A DNA stretch of 47,455 nucleotides from Paulinella micropora (taxonomy: Eukaryota > Cercozoa > Imbricatea > Euglyphida), in the NCBI GenBank assembly GCA_009731375.1, contig BJOX01000339.1, forward strand, positions 275,535-322,989, given 5' to 3'. Position 1 is the stretch's first letter, and each line of letters begins with the position of its first letter. Of this stretch, positions 11,581 to 22,779 are shown piece after piece. The notes beneath the pieces were generated by a model. The model was not told the DNA's origin. It did not search any database and saw only the letters and a list, made by a program, of their open reading frames with translations. The position numbers were made by a program, and so were the translations under genes.

Positions 11581-12169
11581 ACATACATTACAAGTAAACA
11601 TACATACATATGTCATACATACATACATACATATGAACATATGTAGAAAACCCAGATCTCGATCTAGGGGGTTTTGTACATACATACATACACATACATA
11701 CATAACATACATACATACGTACGTACGTACGTACTTCAACCACTGCCAGAAGAGCATACATACATATGTACATACATACAAATGTACATACATACATGCA
11801 TACATACATGCATACATACATACATACATACATACATACATGCATACATACATACATACAAATGTACATACATACATGACATACATTATACAGTACGTAT
11901 GCATGTATTTGTGTATGTACACATGTATGTATGTATGTATGTATGTATGTGTATGTATGTATTTTTGTGCGTATGTACGTAGGTACGTATGTGGGTATGT
12001 GTGTACGCATGTATGTATGTATGCATGCATGTATGTATGCATGCATGTATTATATGTATGTTATATGTATGCATGTATGTATGTATGTATGTATGAATGT
12101 ATGTATGTATGTATGTGTGTATGTATGTATGTAAGGTCGCACACCTACAATGTGTTTATGTATGGACAT

Positions 12170-12201
<32 letters not shown>

Positions 12202-12241
12202 GCTGCTGCTGCTGTTGTTGTCGTCGTTATTTTTATTACTA

Positions 12242-12312
<71 letters not shown>
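11581..12312. repeat. (CATA)n/(GTAT)n, (GTT)n and (ATT)n arrays
   Basis: CATA repeats switch to GTAT repeats near 11890, giving long inverted complementarity, then (GTT/GCT)n and (ATT)n. A 21-base island at 11737-11757 is the exact reverse complement of 40515-40535. Confidence 0.9.
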
Positions 12313-12484
12313 GGGAGTACATAGGCCATCGGTCCTTTCCATGGGCTGATTGGTATAAAGCTCCTAGAGTAATGTTCTATGCCGTCACTTCCTTTATTCC
12401 ACCGATTGGTGTGGAGACTTTCCTTATGGAATGGAGGACTGGATGCACATGGCCTTTTGGCTCAGCAATTGGCAGGAGATACAC
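12313..12484 (+). mobile_element. R2 retroposon fragment with (ATT)n tail
   Basis: A unique ~170-bp sequence flanked by (ATT)n on both sides, its 3' end 'gagatacac' running into (TAT)n. A nearly identical copy lies on the minus strand at 21007-21129 with the same junction. Two copies with one fixed 3' end and a repeat tail fit a non-LTR retroposon or SINE. Confidence 0.65.
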
Positions 12485-12536
<52 letters not shown>

Positions 12537-12829
12537 GGCACCTTCTCTCACAGACGACGTCAGTGAGTTAGCCAAGGACGTTGGTAAATATATTAAAACA
12601 TTTTCATTTACACATACACATCAAGGTGCATATACATTTAGGTTTGCATACACACGCCATTTTTTTTGTTACAAATTTTCCGCCAAAATCCGTGGATTTT
12701 GCGGACGGATGTAGTCGACAAATTTCCGCGAAAATCCGTGGATTTTGCGGACGGATATATAGCCATTATTTTGAACAACACATATTTGTACACATACACT
12801 AACACATATACATATACATATACATTTAG
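12485..12829 (+). repeat. (ATT)n tail and AT-rich dispersed element
   Basis: After the (ATT)n, bases 12670-12785 hold two tandem copies of a palindromic unit built on 'aaaatccgtggattttgcgg' plus 'acggatata'. Diverged relatives occur at 6300-6360 and 20409-20480. CATATA repeats precede exon 12830. Confidence 0.65.
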
Positions 12830-12880
12830 GTTTGGAACTTGTCCCGGATCCTGATCTTGAACAAGTTGCAACTGAATCTG
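12830..12880 (+). CDS. Gene B exon, acidic
   Basis: Acceptor tttag|, donor |gtctct running into (TATC)n. 51 nt, phase 1-1, reading 'LELVPDPDLEQVATES'. A degenerate echo, 'tctgaacctggtcttgaacg', lies in the following intron at 13070-13090. Confidence 0.55.
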
Positions 12881-12889
12881 GTCTCTATT

Positions 12890-12920
<31 letters not shown>

Positions 12921-12988
12921 CTATCTATCCATCCATCCATCCATCTACCTACCTATCTACCTACCCACCTACCTACCTACCTGCCTGC

Positions 12989-13023
<35 letters not shown>

Positions 13024-14993
13024 TCTATCTGTCTGTCTGTCTGTCTGTCTTCCTACTTATCTACCTATGTCTGAACCTGGTCTTGAACGTCTGTTATGTT
13101 ATAGCATACATACATACATACATACATACATACATGTATACATGCATACATGTATACATACATACATACATTACATACTTTACACACATACACACATACA
13201 TACATACATACATTACATACATGCTATGTGATGCTATGCTATGTTATGCTATGTTTTGTTATGTTGTGTTATGTGCTATGTGATGCTATGCTATGTTATT
13301 ATGTTTTGTTATGTTATGCTATGTTATGCTATGCTATGTGATGCTATGTTATGTTATGCTATGCTATGTGATGCTATGCTATGTTATGCTAGGTTGTGTT
13401 ATGTTATGTTTTGTTATGTTATGTTATGTTATGCTATGTTATGCTATATGCTATGTGATGCTATGCTATGTTATGTTATGCTATGTTGTGTTATGCTATG
13501 TTTTGTTATGTTATGTCATGCTATGCTATGTGATGCTATGCTATGTTTTGTTATGTTATGCTATGTTACGCTATGTTATGCTATGCTATGTTATGCTATG
13601 TTGTGTTATGTTATGTGATGCTGTGCTATGTGATGCTATGCTATGTTATGCTATGTTATGTAATGTAATGTGATGTTATGTTATGTTATGCTATGTGATG
13701 CCATGCTATGTTATGCTATGCTGTGTTATGTTATGTCATATTATGCTATGTTATGTTATGCTATGTTATGCTATGTTGTGTTATGCTATGTGATGCTATG
13801 CAATGTTATGCTATGTTGTGTTATGCTATGTTATGTTATGCTATGTTATGCTATGTTGTGTTATGTTATGCTATGCTATGTTATGCTATGTTTTGTTATG
13901 CTATGTTATGCTATGTTGTGTTATGTTATGTTATGCTATGTTATGCTATGCTATGTGATGCTATGCTATATTATGCTATATTGTGTTATGTTATGATATT
14001 TAATGTCATGTCATACTATGTTGTGCTATGTTGTGTTATTTTATGTTTTGTTATGTCATGTTTTGTTATGTTACGTTATGTTATGCTATGTTATGCTATG
14101 CTATGTTATGCTATGTTTTGTTATGTTATGTTCTGTTATGCTATGTTATGCTATGCTATGTTATGCTATGTTTTGTTATGTTATGTTTTGTTATGTTATG
14201 TTATTCTATGTGATGCTATGCTATGTTATGCTATGTTGTGTTATGTTTATGTTTTGTTATGTTATGTTATGCTATGTATGCTATGCTATGTTATGCTATG
14301 TTGCGTTATGTTTATGTTTTGTCATGTTATGTTATGTTATGCTATGTGTGATGCTATGCTATGTTATGCTATGTTATGTTATGTTATGTTATGTCATGTT
14401 ATGCCATGTTATGTTATGCTATGTTACGCTATGCTATGTTATGCTAGTTGCGTGATGTTTATGTTTTCTTATGTTATTTTATGTTATGCCATGTTATGTT
14501 ATGCTATGTTACGCTATGCTATGTTATGCTATGTTATGTTATGTTAGGTTGTGTTATGTTATGCCATGTTATGTTATGCTATATTATGCTATGCTATGTT
14601 ATGCTATGTTGTGTTATGTTTATGTTATGTTTATGTTTATGTTATGTTATGTTATGTTATTTTATGCCATGTTATGTTATGCTATGTTATGCTATGATAT
14701 GTTATGCTATGTCATGGTATGTTGTGTTATGTTTATGTTATGTTATGTTATGTTATGCTATGTTATGCTATGTTATGCTATGTTATGTTATGTTATGCTA
14801 TGTTATGTTATGTTATGTTATGTTATGTTATGTAATGTTGTGTTATGTCCATGTTATGTTATGCTATATTATGCTATGCTGTATTGTGTTATGTTTATGT
14901 GTATGGTTATGGTTATGGTCATGGTCATGGTAATGGTATGGGTATGAGTATGTGTATGGTTATGGTTATGGTAATGGTAATGGTATGTAATTA

Positions 14994-15030
<37 letters not shown>

Positions 15031-15037
15031 TGAGTAG
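12881..15037 (+). repeat. Intron with 1.7-kb pentanucleotide satellite
   Basis: TATC/TACC and CATA repeats are followed from about 13220 to 14900 by a satellite of pentamers TATGT and TATGC mixed in irregular order, with occasional 4- or 6-base units, then GGTTAT-type repeats and (TG)n. A pentamer array without stops leaves all three frames open, which explains the Cys/Met/Tyr/Leu open frames. Confidence 0.9.
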
Positions 15038-15080
15038 GAGAAGTGGGTTCAGTCTCTTTGGAATCGGATAAAGCTAAAGG
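15038..15080 (+). CDS. Gene B exon, 43 nt
   Basis: Acceptor gagtag|, donor |gtatgt, which starts a (GTAT)n array. Phase 1-2, reading 'EVGSVSLESDKAK'. It joins in frame to 12880 on one side and the 15471 exon set on the other. Confidence 0.55.
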
Positions 15081-15405
15081 GTATGTATGTATGTATGTAT
15101 ATATGTATGTATTTATGTATGTATGTATGTATGTATGTATTTATGTATGTATGTATTATGTATGTATGTGTATGTTATGTATGTTATGTATAAACGCAGG
15201 TATGTATGTTATGTATAAACGCAGGTATGTATGTATGTATGTGTATGTATGTATGTATGTATGCATGTGTATGTTATGCATGTATGTATGTATGTTTGTA
15301 TGTGTTGTATGTGTGAATGTATGTATGTGTATTCATGTACGTACGTATGTATGTACGTATGTATGTATGTATGTATGTATGTATGTATGTACGTATGTAC
15401 GTACG

Positions 15406-15438
<33 letters not shown>

Positions 15439-15470
15439 GTTGTATGTGTTATGTGTGTGTGTTAATGTAG

Positions 15471-15586
15471 AGAATCCTTGTCATCTGAGGGTATATATGT
15501 GTGTATGTATGTATGTATGTATGTATGTATGTGTTGTATGTGTTGTGTGTGTGTGTTTAATGTAGAGAATCCTCGTCATCTGAGGG

Positions 15587-15619
<33 letters not shown>

Positions 15620-15803
15620 GTGTTGTGTGTTGTGTGTGTGTGTGTGTGTTAATGTAGAGAATCATTGTCATCTGAGGGTATATATGTATGTATGTATGCA
15701 TGTATGTATGTGTTGTATGTGTTGTATGTGTTGTGTGTGTTGTGTGTGTGTGTGTGTGTGTTATTGTAGAGAATCATTGTCATCTGAGGGAAACACCACG
15801 GAA
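15471..15803 (+). CDS. Set of four related micro-exon candidates
   Basis: Units 15471-15490, 15566-15585 and 15658-15677 are each 20 nt, have tgtag| before and |gtatat after, and read 'ESLSSE', 'ESSSSE' and 'ESLSSE' in phase 2-1. A fourth copy at 15770 lacks that donor but extends to |gtaggt at 15804, reading 'ESLSSEGNTTE' (phase 2-0). Phase allows only one 20-nt copy per transcript and then joins correctly to exon 17690. (GTAT)n and (TG)n separate the copies. Confidence 0.45.
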
Positions 15804-15811
15804 GTAGGTTG

Positions 15812-15854
<43 letters not shown>

Positions 15855-15874
15855 CATCATCATCATCATCATCA

Positions 15875-15923
<49 letters not shown>

Positions 15924-15964
15924 TGTTATCATTATTATTATCATTATTATTATCATTATTATTA

Positions 15965-16007
<43 letters not shown>

Positions 16008-16802
16008 CTACATGTATGCTTGTTTGCAATCAGTTTTTGTTTTTGTTCTTGTTCTTGTTCTTGTTGTTCATGTTGATCTTGTTTTTCTTCTCGCTATCTA
16101 TTTTTGTTTCAGCTATGCCATCTATTCTTGTTCTTCTTGTTCTTGTAACATCTATGCCATCAGTTTTTCTTGTTGCTGTTGTTCTTGTTCCTGTTGTTGT
16201 TGTTGTTGTTCTTCTTCTTCTTCTTCTTCTTCTTCTTCTTCTTCTTCTTCTAATTCTTCTTCTGCTTCTTCTTATTCTTCTTCTTCTTCTTCTTCTTCAT
16301 GTTGCTCTGGTTCTTGTTGTTGCTGTTGCTCTTGTTCTTGTGTTTTCTGTTGTTCTTGTTGTTGTTCTTGTTGCTGTTCTTCGTGCTGTTGTTCTTGTTG
16401 TTCTTGTTCGTGTTGTTGTTGTTGTTGTTTTTGTTGTTCTTGTTTTTCATGTTGCTCTGGTTCTTGTTGCTGTTGCTCTTGTTGTTGTTGTTGTTGTTGT
16501 TCTTGTTGCTGCTGTTGTTGTTGTTGTTGCTGCTGTTGCTCTTGTTCTTGTGTTTTCTGTGTTGTTCTTGTTGTTGTTCTTGTTGTTGTTCTTGTGTTGC
16601 TGCTGCTGCTGCTGCTGTTGTTAATGTTGCTGTTGTTGCTGTTGTTCTTGTTCTTGTTCTTGTTGTTGCTGTAGTTCTTGTTGTTGTTCTGGTTGTTTGT
16701 TGTTGCTTTATTGATGTTGTATGTATGTATGCTTATCCATTGATCACTATACATATACATATACATATACAATACTCTTCTTTTGTATTGGCTTTTTTTA
16801 AT

Positions 16803-16838
<36 letters not shown>

Positions 16839-16853
16839 CACATATACATATAG

Positions 16854-16884
<31 letters not shown>

Positions 16885-17011
16885 CATACATGTACACATA
16901 CATGTACAGGTACATGTACTATATATATATATATGTGTATATATATAAAACTTAAGTTCATTGTAAACGATTCGATTATGTATACGTATATGCATATGTA
17001 TATGCATATGC

Positions 17012-17067
<56 letters not shown>

Positions 17068-17134
17068 GTGATGATTGTCAACGCTGTTTCATACACATAT
17101 GTATGCATGTGTAGATGAAAGCTATCTATCTATA

Positions 17135-17168
<34 letters not shown>

Positions 17169-17225
17169 CCTATCTATCTACCTACCTACCTACCTACCTA
17201 CCTACCTACCTACCTACTTACCTAC

Positions 17226-17258
<33 letters not shown>

Positions 17259-17330
17259 CATCTATCCATCTATCCATCTATCTATCTATCTATCTATCTA
17301 TCTACCTACCTACCTACCTACCTACCTATC

Positions 17331-17403
<73 letters not shown>

Positions 17404-17630
17404 GTCTGTCTATCTATTATATGTATATATATACAGACGAAAGCAACCAGTAAAGCGAAAAACACCCTCCAGCTATCTATTTACCTATCTATCTACCTAC
17501 CTATCTACCTATCTATTTACCTATCTATCTATCTACCTATCTATCTACTTACCTATCTATCTATCTCTCTCTATCTATCTATCTACCTCTCTACCTATCT
17601 ACCTACCTATCTACCTACCTATCTAGCTAC

Positions 17631-17670
<40 letters not shown>

Positions 17671-17689
17671 TATATGTATATATATACAG
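15804..17689 (+). repeat. Intron: (ATT)n, Leu/Ser-like TTG/CTT repeats, CATATA inverted arrays, TATC
   Basis: (ATT/ATC)n to 16010, then about 700 bases of cttgtt/tgctgt trinucleotide mixture, then (ACATAT)n at 16747-16915 and its reverse complement (ATATGT)n at 16985-17070, then TATC/TACC. Near 17430 a decayed copy of the next exon ('cagacgaaagcaaccagtaa') contains a stop. Confidence 0.85.
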
Positions 17690-17748
17690 ACGACAGCAGT
17701 AATACGGAAGCAAACAGCAACTCGAAAAAACGCCCTCCCGCTATCTCG
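17690..17748 (+). CDS. Gene B exon, S/N-rich basic
   Basis: Acceptor atacag|, donor |gtacat. Phase 1-0, reading 'DSSNTEANSNSKKRPPAIS'. Diverged echoes lie upstream (17430-17475, with an in-frame stop) and downstream (about 18121-18160). Confidence 0.6.
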
Positions 17749-17752
17749 GTAC

Positions 17753-17784
<32 letters not shown>

Positions 17785-18045
17785 CTAGACTGTCGAACAG
17801 TCTCGAAACTCCATCTGCTTACTGGGCCCTCTGTAATGGAGGTGGGAGCTCGTTCTGCAAGGGGCGCTTTATGGAACGAGCCCTGGCCCCGCCTGGTACT
17901 AGGAAGCTTTGGTATTGCCTGTATCAGTCCCTTCCGTGCAAACATCACGGCTTAGCTGGGCATCGGGTTAATACTTTACCCACAGACTTCCTGGTTGACG
18001 AAATCAGAAGCTCCTTTTTTCTGACATTAGTCGATATTTCATCTA
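17785..18045 (+). mobile_element. R1 retroposon, 5'-truncated copy
   Basis: Matches R1 from 'ctagactgtcgaacagtctc' to the conserved 3' end at 'gtcgatatttcatct'. Its 5' truncation within a shared body is typical of target-primed reverse transcription. Confidence 0.75.
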
Positions 18046-18181
18046 CACCACCAACGTTCCATACACACAAACACACAAACATACATACATACATACATAC
18101 ATACATGCATACATACATACACCACCAACGCGTAAAAACTGCCACCAGCTATATCGGTCGATAGATAGATAGATATAGATG

Positions 18182-18228
<47 letters not shown>

Positions 18229-18304
18229 GTAGGTAGGTAGGTAGGTAGGTAGGTAGGTAGGTAGGTAGGATGGTTCATAATCCTTTATCTATCTATCTAT
18301 CTAC

Positions 18305-18342
<38 letters not shown>

Positions 18343-18440
18343 GTCTGTCTCCCATCCCGGACACATGCACAGTACACAAATTGCTGTTTGATGCGGAACT
18401 GCGTTCCTTTGCAAGAACTACATTTCTTTTGCGATATCTC

Positions 18441-18475
<35 letters not shown>
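18046..18475 (+). repeat. Microsatellites and exon echo
   Basis: CATA, GATA, GGTA and TATC arrays. At 18121-18160 'gcgtaaaaactgccaccagc' resembles the 3' half of exon 17690. Ordinary sequence at 18345-18440 shows no coding evidence. Confidence 0.75.
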
Positions 18476-18476
<1 letters not shown>

Positions 18477-18930
18477 GCCATCTGTCGACAGACAGAGAAT
18501 TAGGGGATGGTGTGGGTGTGCTGGGCCCGTGGTGGGGTGCCTTATGTGTGCCTAGCCATACGCCTATAAGTCACATGCCGAAATAGCGACGGGAAGCACA
18601 ATCCTGTTCCCTCAGGGTGCCCTTTCTCGCTTGTTGAGCCCGGAATAAAACCCACAGTGCTCTGTCGGTTTATACTAGACTGTCGAACAGTCTCGAAACT
18701 CCATCTGCTTACTGGGTCCTCTGTAATGGAGGTGGGAGCTCGTTCTGCAAGGGGCGCTTATGGAACGAGCCCTGGCCCCGCCTGGTACTAGGGAGCTATG
18801 GTATCGCCTGTATCAGTCCCTTCCGTGCAAAAATCACGGCTCAGCTGGGCATCGGGTTAATACTTTACCCACAGACTTCCTTGGTTGACGAAATCAGAAG
18901 CTCCTTTTTTCTGACATTAATCGATATCTC
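18476..18930 (+). mobile_element. R1 retroposon, full-length copy
   Basis: Begins tgccatctgtcgacagacag, the same 5' point as the copies at 23265 and 34063, and ends 'attaatcgatatctcat' before (ATCT)n. About 455 bp. It contains a 10-bp palindrome ctgtcgacag near the 5' end and the inverted repeat gactgt/acagtc in the middle. No long open frame, so it is SINE-like or the 3' end of a LINE. Confidence 0.78.
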
Positions 18931-18972
18931 ATATATCTATCTATTTATATCTATGCATCTATCTATCTATCC

Positions 18973-19004
<32 letters not shown>

Positions 19005-19161
19005 CATCTATCTATCTATCTATCTATCTATTTATCTCATTTCTTCATCCTTCACGCTTGTGTTCATCATTGTGTATCATCATTCATCACCCTTCATCGT
19101 TCATCATTGTTCATCATCGTTCATCTTCGCTCTCTTCTTCATCCTTCACCATATCTATCTG

Positions 19162-19199
<38 letters not shown>

Positions 19200-19209
19200 G
19201 ATCTATCGA

Positions 19210-19241
<32 letters not shown>

Positions 19242-19254
19242 CATCCATCCATCC

Positions 19255-19289
<35 letters not shown>

Positions 19290-19332
19290 CATCTATCTAT
19301 CTATCCATCCATCTATCCATCCATCCATCCTT

Positions 19333-19371
<39 letters not shown>

Positions 19372-19455
19372 CCTACCTACCTATCTATCTGTCTGTCTAT
19401 CTATCTGTCTGTCTATCTATCTATCTATCTACCTATCTATCTATCTAGGCATCTG

Positions 19456-19489
<34 letters not shown>

Positions 19490-19592
19490 CATCCATCCAT
19501 CCATCCATCTATCTATCTATCTATCTATCTATCCATCCATCCATCCATCCATCTATCTATCTATCTATCTATCCATCCATCTATCCATCCTT

Positions 19593-19639
<47 letters not shown>

Positions 19640-19683
19640 CCTACCTACCTACCTATCTATCTGTCTGTCTATCTATCTGTCTG

Positions 19684-19715
<32 letters not shown>

Positions 19716-19723
19716 GGCATCTG

Positions 19724-19757
<34 letters not shown>

Positions 19758-19794
19758 CATCCATCCATCCATCCATCCATACATCCATCCATCC

Positions 19795-19825
<31 letters not shown>

Positions 19826-19848
19826 CATCCATCTATCCATCCATCCTT

Positions 19849-19883
<35 letters not shown>

Positions 19884-19994
19884 CCTACCTACCTACCTAC
19901 CTACCTGCCTACCTGCCTATCTATCTATCTATCTATCTATCTACCTACCTACCTACCTACCTACCTATCTATCTATCTATCTATATATGGCTAG
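18931..19994 (+). repeat. (TATC)n array with ~260-bp higher-order repeat
   Basis: Pure TATC, CATC and TACC blocks. The order 'ctaggcatctgtctatc' ... (CATC) ... 'ccttttatctatc' ... TACC ... TGTC recurs about three times (19320-19460, 19585-19720, 19845 on), so an amplified higher-order unit overlies the tetramers. A short non-repeat part, 19035-19150, is tcatc-rich. Confidence 0.85.
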
Positions 19995-20043
19995 GCCAAG
20001 CGTTCCGACAGCGATCGACAGAACTCGTCGACTTCCCCACCTG
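19995..20043 (+). CDS. Gene B exon, S/R-rich
   Basis: Acceptor gctag|, donor |gttaat. Phase 0-1, reading '[16 protein letters not shown]'. It is surrounded on both sides by pure TATC arrays, so its unique sequence stands out. Confidence 0.58.
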
Positions 20044-20047
20044 GTTA

Positions 20048-20104
<57 letters not shown>

Positions 20105-20149
20105 CCTACCTACCTACCTACCTACCTACCTACCTACCTACCTACCTAC

Positions 20150-20180
<31 letters not shown>

Positions 20181-20197
20181 CCTACCTACCTACCTAC

Positions 20198-20235
<38 letters not shown>

Positions 20236-20286
20236 GCCTATCTTCCTATCTACCTACCTACTTATCTATCTACCTACCTATCTATA

Positions 20287-20347
<61 letters not shown>

Positions 20348-20355
20348 GTGGGTAG
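20044..20355 (+). repeat. (TATC)n/(TACC)n intron
   Basis: Intron made entirely of TATC and TACC repeats up to the gtgggtag acceptor. Confidence 0.9.
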
Positions 20356-20382
20356 GCAAACCTCCCTCCAGACCCAACAGCG
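20356..20382 (+). CDS. Gene B micro-exon, 27 nt
   Basis: Acceptor ggtag|, donor |gtaaca. Phase 1-1, reading 'GKPPSRPNS'. Diverged echoes lie at about 20480-20505 and 20590-20620, each ending in a potential GT donor. Confidence 0.5.
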
Positions 20383-20626
20383 GTAACACACCACACACCA
20401 CTTTTTTGCTGCTGAAAATTTTCCGCGAAAATGCGTTGATTTTAGGGATGGATATAGTCGTTATTTTGAACATATCAAAGCCCTCTGGAGCCAAGAGCGG
20501 TTGATGTTGCCGGTGCGAATGAGTATATCCGTTATTTAAAAAAAAAAGAAAAGAAAAAAACAAAAAATCAGAACTTTGAATTTGTCTGGCGGAAGCAAGT
20601 CGCCCTCTAGAGCCCATAGTGTTAAC

Positions 20627-20666
<40 letters not shown>

Positions 20667-20958
20667 GTGCTTCTCTGTCAATGGCTGATGCATTTCTGCA
20701 CATGCGCCTCCATCGTCTCACCCGTGAGGGGAGTACGAAGAATTGACGATAGGCTGTAATGACACCCCCGCAAGGGCAGTTCCAACACTTCCAGACGGAC
20801 CAATATATGTATGTATTACATATATGGGTGTGTTCAATGAAAATACTGGTCCAGACGGACCGGTATGTTCAATGAAAATACTGGTGGCACCGACGGGAAT
20901 CGAACTGGCAACAGGGCCCAGATGGTAGAACTTGACCACTGGGCTATCACGGTGTCCA
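20667..20958 (-). mobile_element. tRNA-derived SINE with (ATT)n tail
   Basis: On the minus strand the 5' end is tRNA-like: A box tagcccagtgg (20946-20936) and B box gttcgattcc (20905-20896), about 30 bases apart, as in RNA polymerase III internal promoters. The body follows and ends in 'gagaagcact' plus (ATT)n at 20666-20626. Total ~290 bp. Head, body and tail order define a SINE. The head is too degenerate in its T arm to be a functional tRNA. Confidence 0.7.
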
Positions 20959-21006
20959 NNNNNNNNNNNNNNNNNNNNNNNNNNNNNNNNNNNNNTAATA
21001 ATAATA

Positions 21007-21129
21007 GTGTATCTCCTGCCAATTGCTGAGCCAAAAGGCCATGTGCATCCAGTCCTCCATTCCATAAGGAAAGTCTCCACACCAATCGGTGGAATAAAGG
21101 AAGTGACGGCATAGAACATTACTCTAGGA
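21007..21129 (-). mobile_element. R2 retroposon fragment, minus strand
   Basis: Reverse complement of 12313-12484 (overlapping part nearly identical). Its 3' end abuts (TAA)n at 20996-21006, and its 5' part is lost in the gap 21130-21197. Confidence 0.7.
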
Positions 21130-21197
21130 NNNNNNNNNNNNNNNNNNNNNNNNNNNNNNNNNNNNNNNNNNNNNNNNNNNNNNNNNNNNNNNNNNNN

Positions 21198-21730
21198 GGC
21201 AGATATACTATATCCGAGGCGTACTGATGCAGCTAATGTCATATCCTCAACGGACATAAGCCTCCAATACCCTTGTTCGAGGTCCTCCACCCCCCCGTGT
21301 CAGTCTCTCGCCTGATGATCGGGGCCACCGATGGAGCTCCTGAGGGCAAGACTGCACTAAGCCGAGGTTATTCCGCAGTCCCAGCAACCTCTTGCAAGAC
21401 GTCACCGAATGTGCAAGTGCATACACCAAGCGCGGTTGCTAGAGCTGCCTCGAAACCCCACCCATAACAATCTGGTGTCTGCTGGGTCCTGGGCTATCAA
21501 CCAGCATATGCGGAGTTTAAGATCTTTTACGCGCGCAACGACCCTCCTCCCCAGCATCTACCACCAAAGGGTTATGAGTTGGCGTCACAGTTTAACGCCT
21601 TGAGGCCATTGGGCTGGAACTCTGTTTAGCAAGTGTGACTAGGTTTTTTCATCGGGATTTCCCTCAAATATGTCACAGTCAACACTCCAAGGCAGATTTA
21701 ATAATAATAATAATAATGATAATAATAATA
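21198..21730 (+). mobile_element. Possible (TAA)n-tailed retroposon
   Basis: About 490 bp of non-repetitive sequence starting at a gap and ending 'ccaaggcagattt' directly before (AAT)n at 21699-21730. The tail and isolation inside microsatellites suggest a third retroposon, but no second copy is in the window. A 64-codon open frame (21273-21467) has no recognisable motif. Confidence 0.35.
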
Positions 21731-21840
21731 ACCGCAAAAATCATTGTGTGTGTGTATGTGTTGTTGTTGTTGTTGTTGCAATATCTCAATTTCCATCCAC
21801 AATTCAATATCCATCCGAAAGTTGAAACAGTTGTGTCTAT

Positions 21841-21900
<60 letters not shown>

Positions 21901-21945
21901 GTAGGTAGGTATATAGGTTGATAGGTTTTGTGTATAAATGCATGT

Positions 21946-22035
21946 GGTTTGGTTGTGGTAGCGATCAATATTAGGAAGGGGCCAGTAACTCCCCACGCCT
22001 ATCTCTATCTATCTATCTATCTCTCTATCAATCTA

Positions 22036-22082
<47 letters not shown>

Positions 22083-22144
22083 AGTGGTTTGGTTGTGGTA
22101 GCGACCAATATTAGGAAGGGGCCAGTGACTCCCCTACGCCTATC

Positions 22145-22189
<45 letters not shown>

Positions 22190-22251
22190 AGTGTTTTGGT
22201 TGTGGTAGAGACCAATATTAGGAAGGGGCCAGTGACTCCCCTACGCCTATC

Positions 22252-22284
<33 letters not shown>

Positions 22285-22405
22285 AGTGGTTTGGTTGTGG
22301 TAGCGACCAATATTAGGAAGAGGTCAGTGACCCCCCCACGCCTATCTCTACCTATCTATCTATCTATCTATCTATCTATTTTGTTGTGGTAGCGATCAAT
22401 ATTAG
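21946..22405 (+). repeat. Echo minisatellite of exon 22406 acceptor region
   Basis: Four units containing 'ggttgtggtagcgaccaata' then 'ttaggaaggggccagtgact', separated by TATC, precede the exon, which has the same lead-in 'ggtagcgatcaatattag'. The units copy the acceptor and exon start but have lost the SPTK coding part. Confidence 0.75.
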
Positions 22406-22468
22406 CAAGGCGAATGACTCCCCTACCAAGATCAAACGGAGTGAATCGCCTACTAAGATGAAATCGGG
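22406..22468 (+). CDS. Gene B exon, SPTK repeats
   Basis: Acceptor attag|, donor |gttagt. 63 nt, phase 2-2, reading 'KANDSPTKIKRSESPTKMKS'. SPTK motifs resemble proline-directed kinase sites (S/T-P). A degenerate echo of its 3' end, 'cctaagatgaaggctgg', lies at 22599-22616. Confidence 0.6.
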
Positions 22469-22478
22469 GTTAGTCATT

Positions 22479-22544
<66 letters not shown>

Positions 22545-22649
22545 CCTACCTACCTATCTATCTATCTCTCTATCTACCTATCGTCCTACCTACCTATCTA
22601 CCTAAGATGAAGGCTGGAAGAGTCATTGCTATATGTCTGTCTCTATCTA

Positions 22650-22682
<33 letters not shown>

Positions 22683-22779
22683 ATCTATCTAAACTTTCTA
22701 ATCTATCTAATCTATCTATCTATCTATCTATCTAATCTATCTAATCTATCTATCTATCTATCTATCTCTCCATTTTTCC

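Noticed and set aside
13241-14947. Cys/Met/Tyr/Leu-rich overlapping proteins
   Set aside because: A pentamer array without stops is open in every frame; the proteins are translations of TATGT/TATGC.
18881-20386. 501-codon open frame of Tyr/Leu/Ser/Ile repeats
   Set aside because: Translation of (TATC)n. Only the exons at 19995 and 20356 in other frames have support.
20884-20958. Functional tRNA gene on the minus strand
   Set aside because: A and B boxes are present but the T arm and anticodon arm pair poorly, and it heads a SINE body with a tail.
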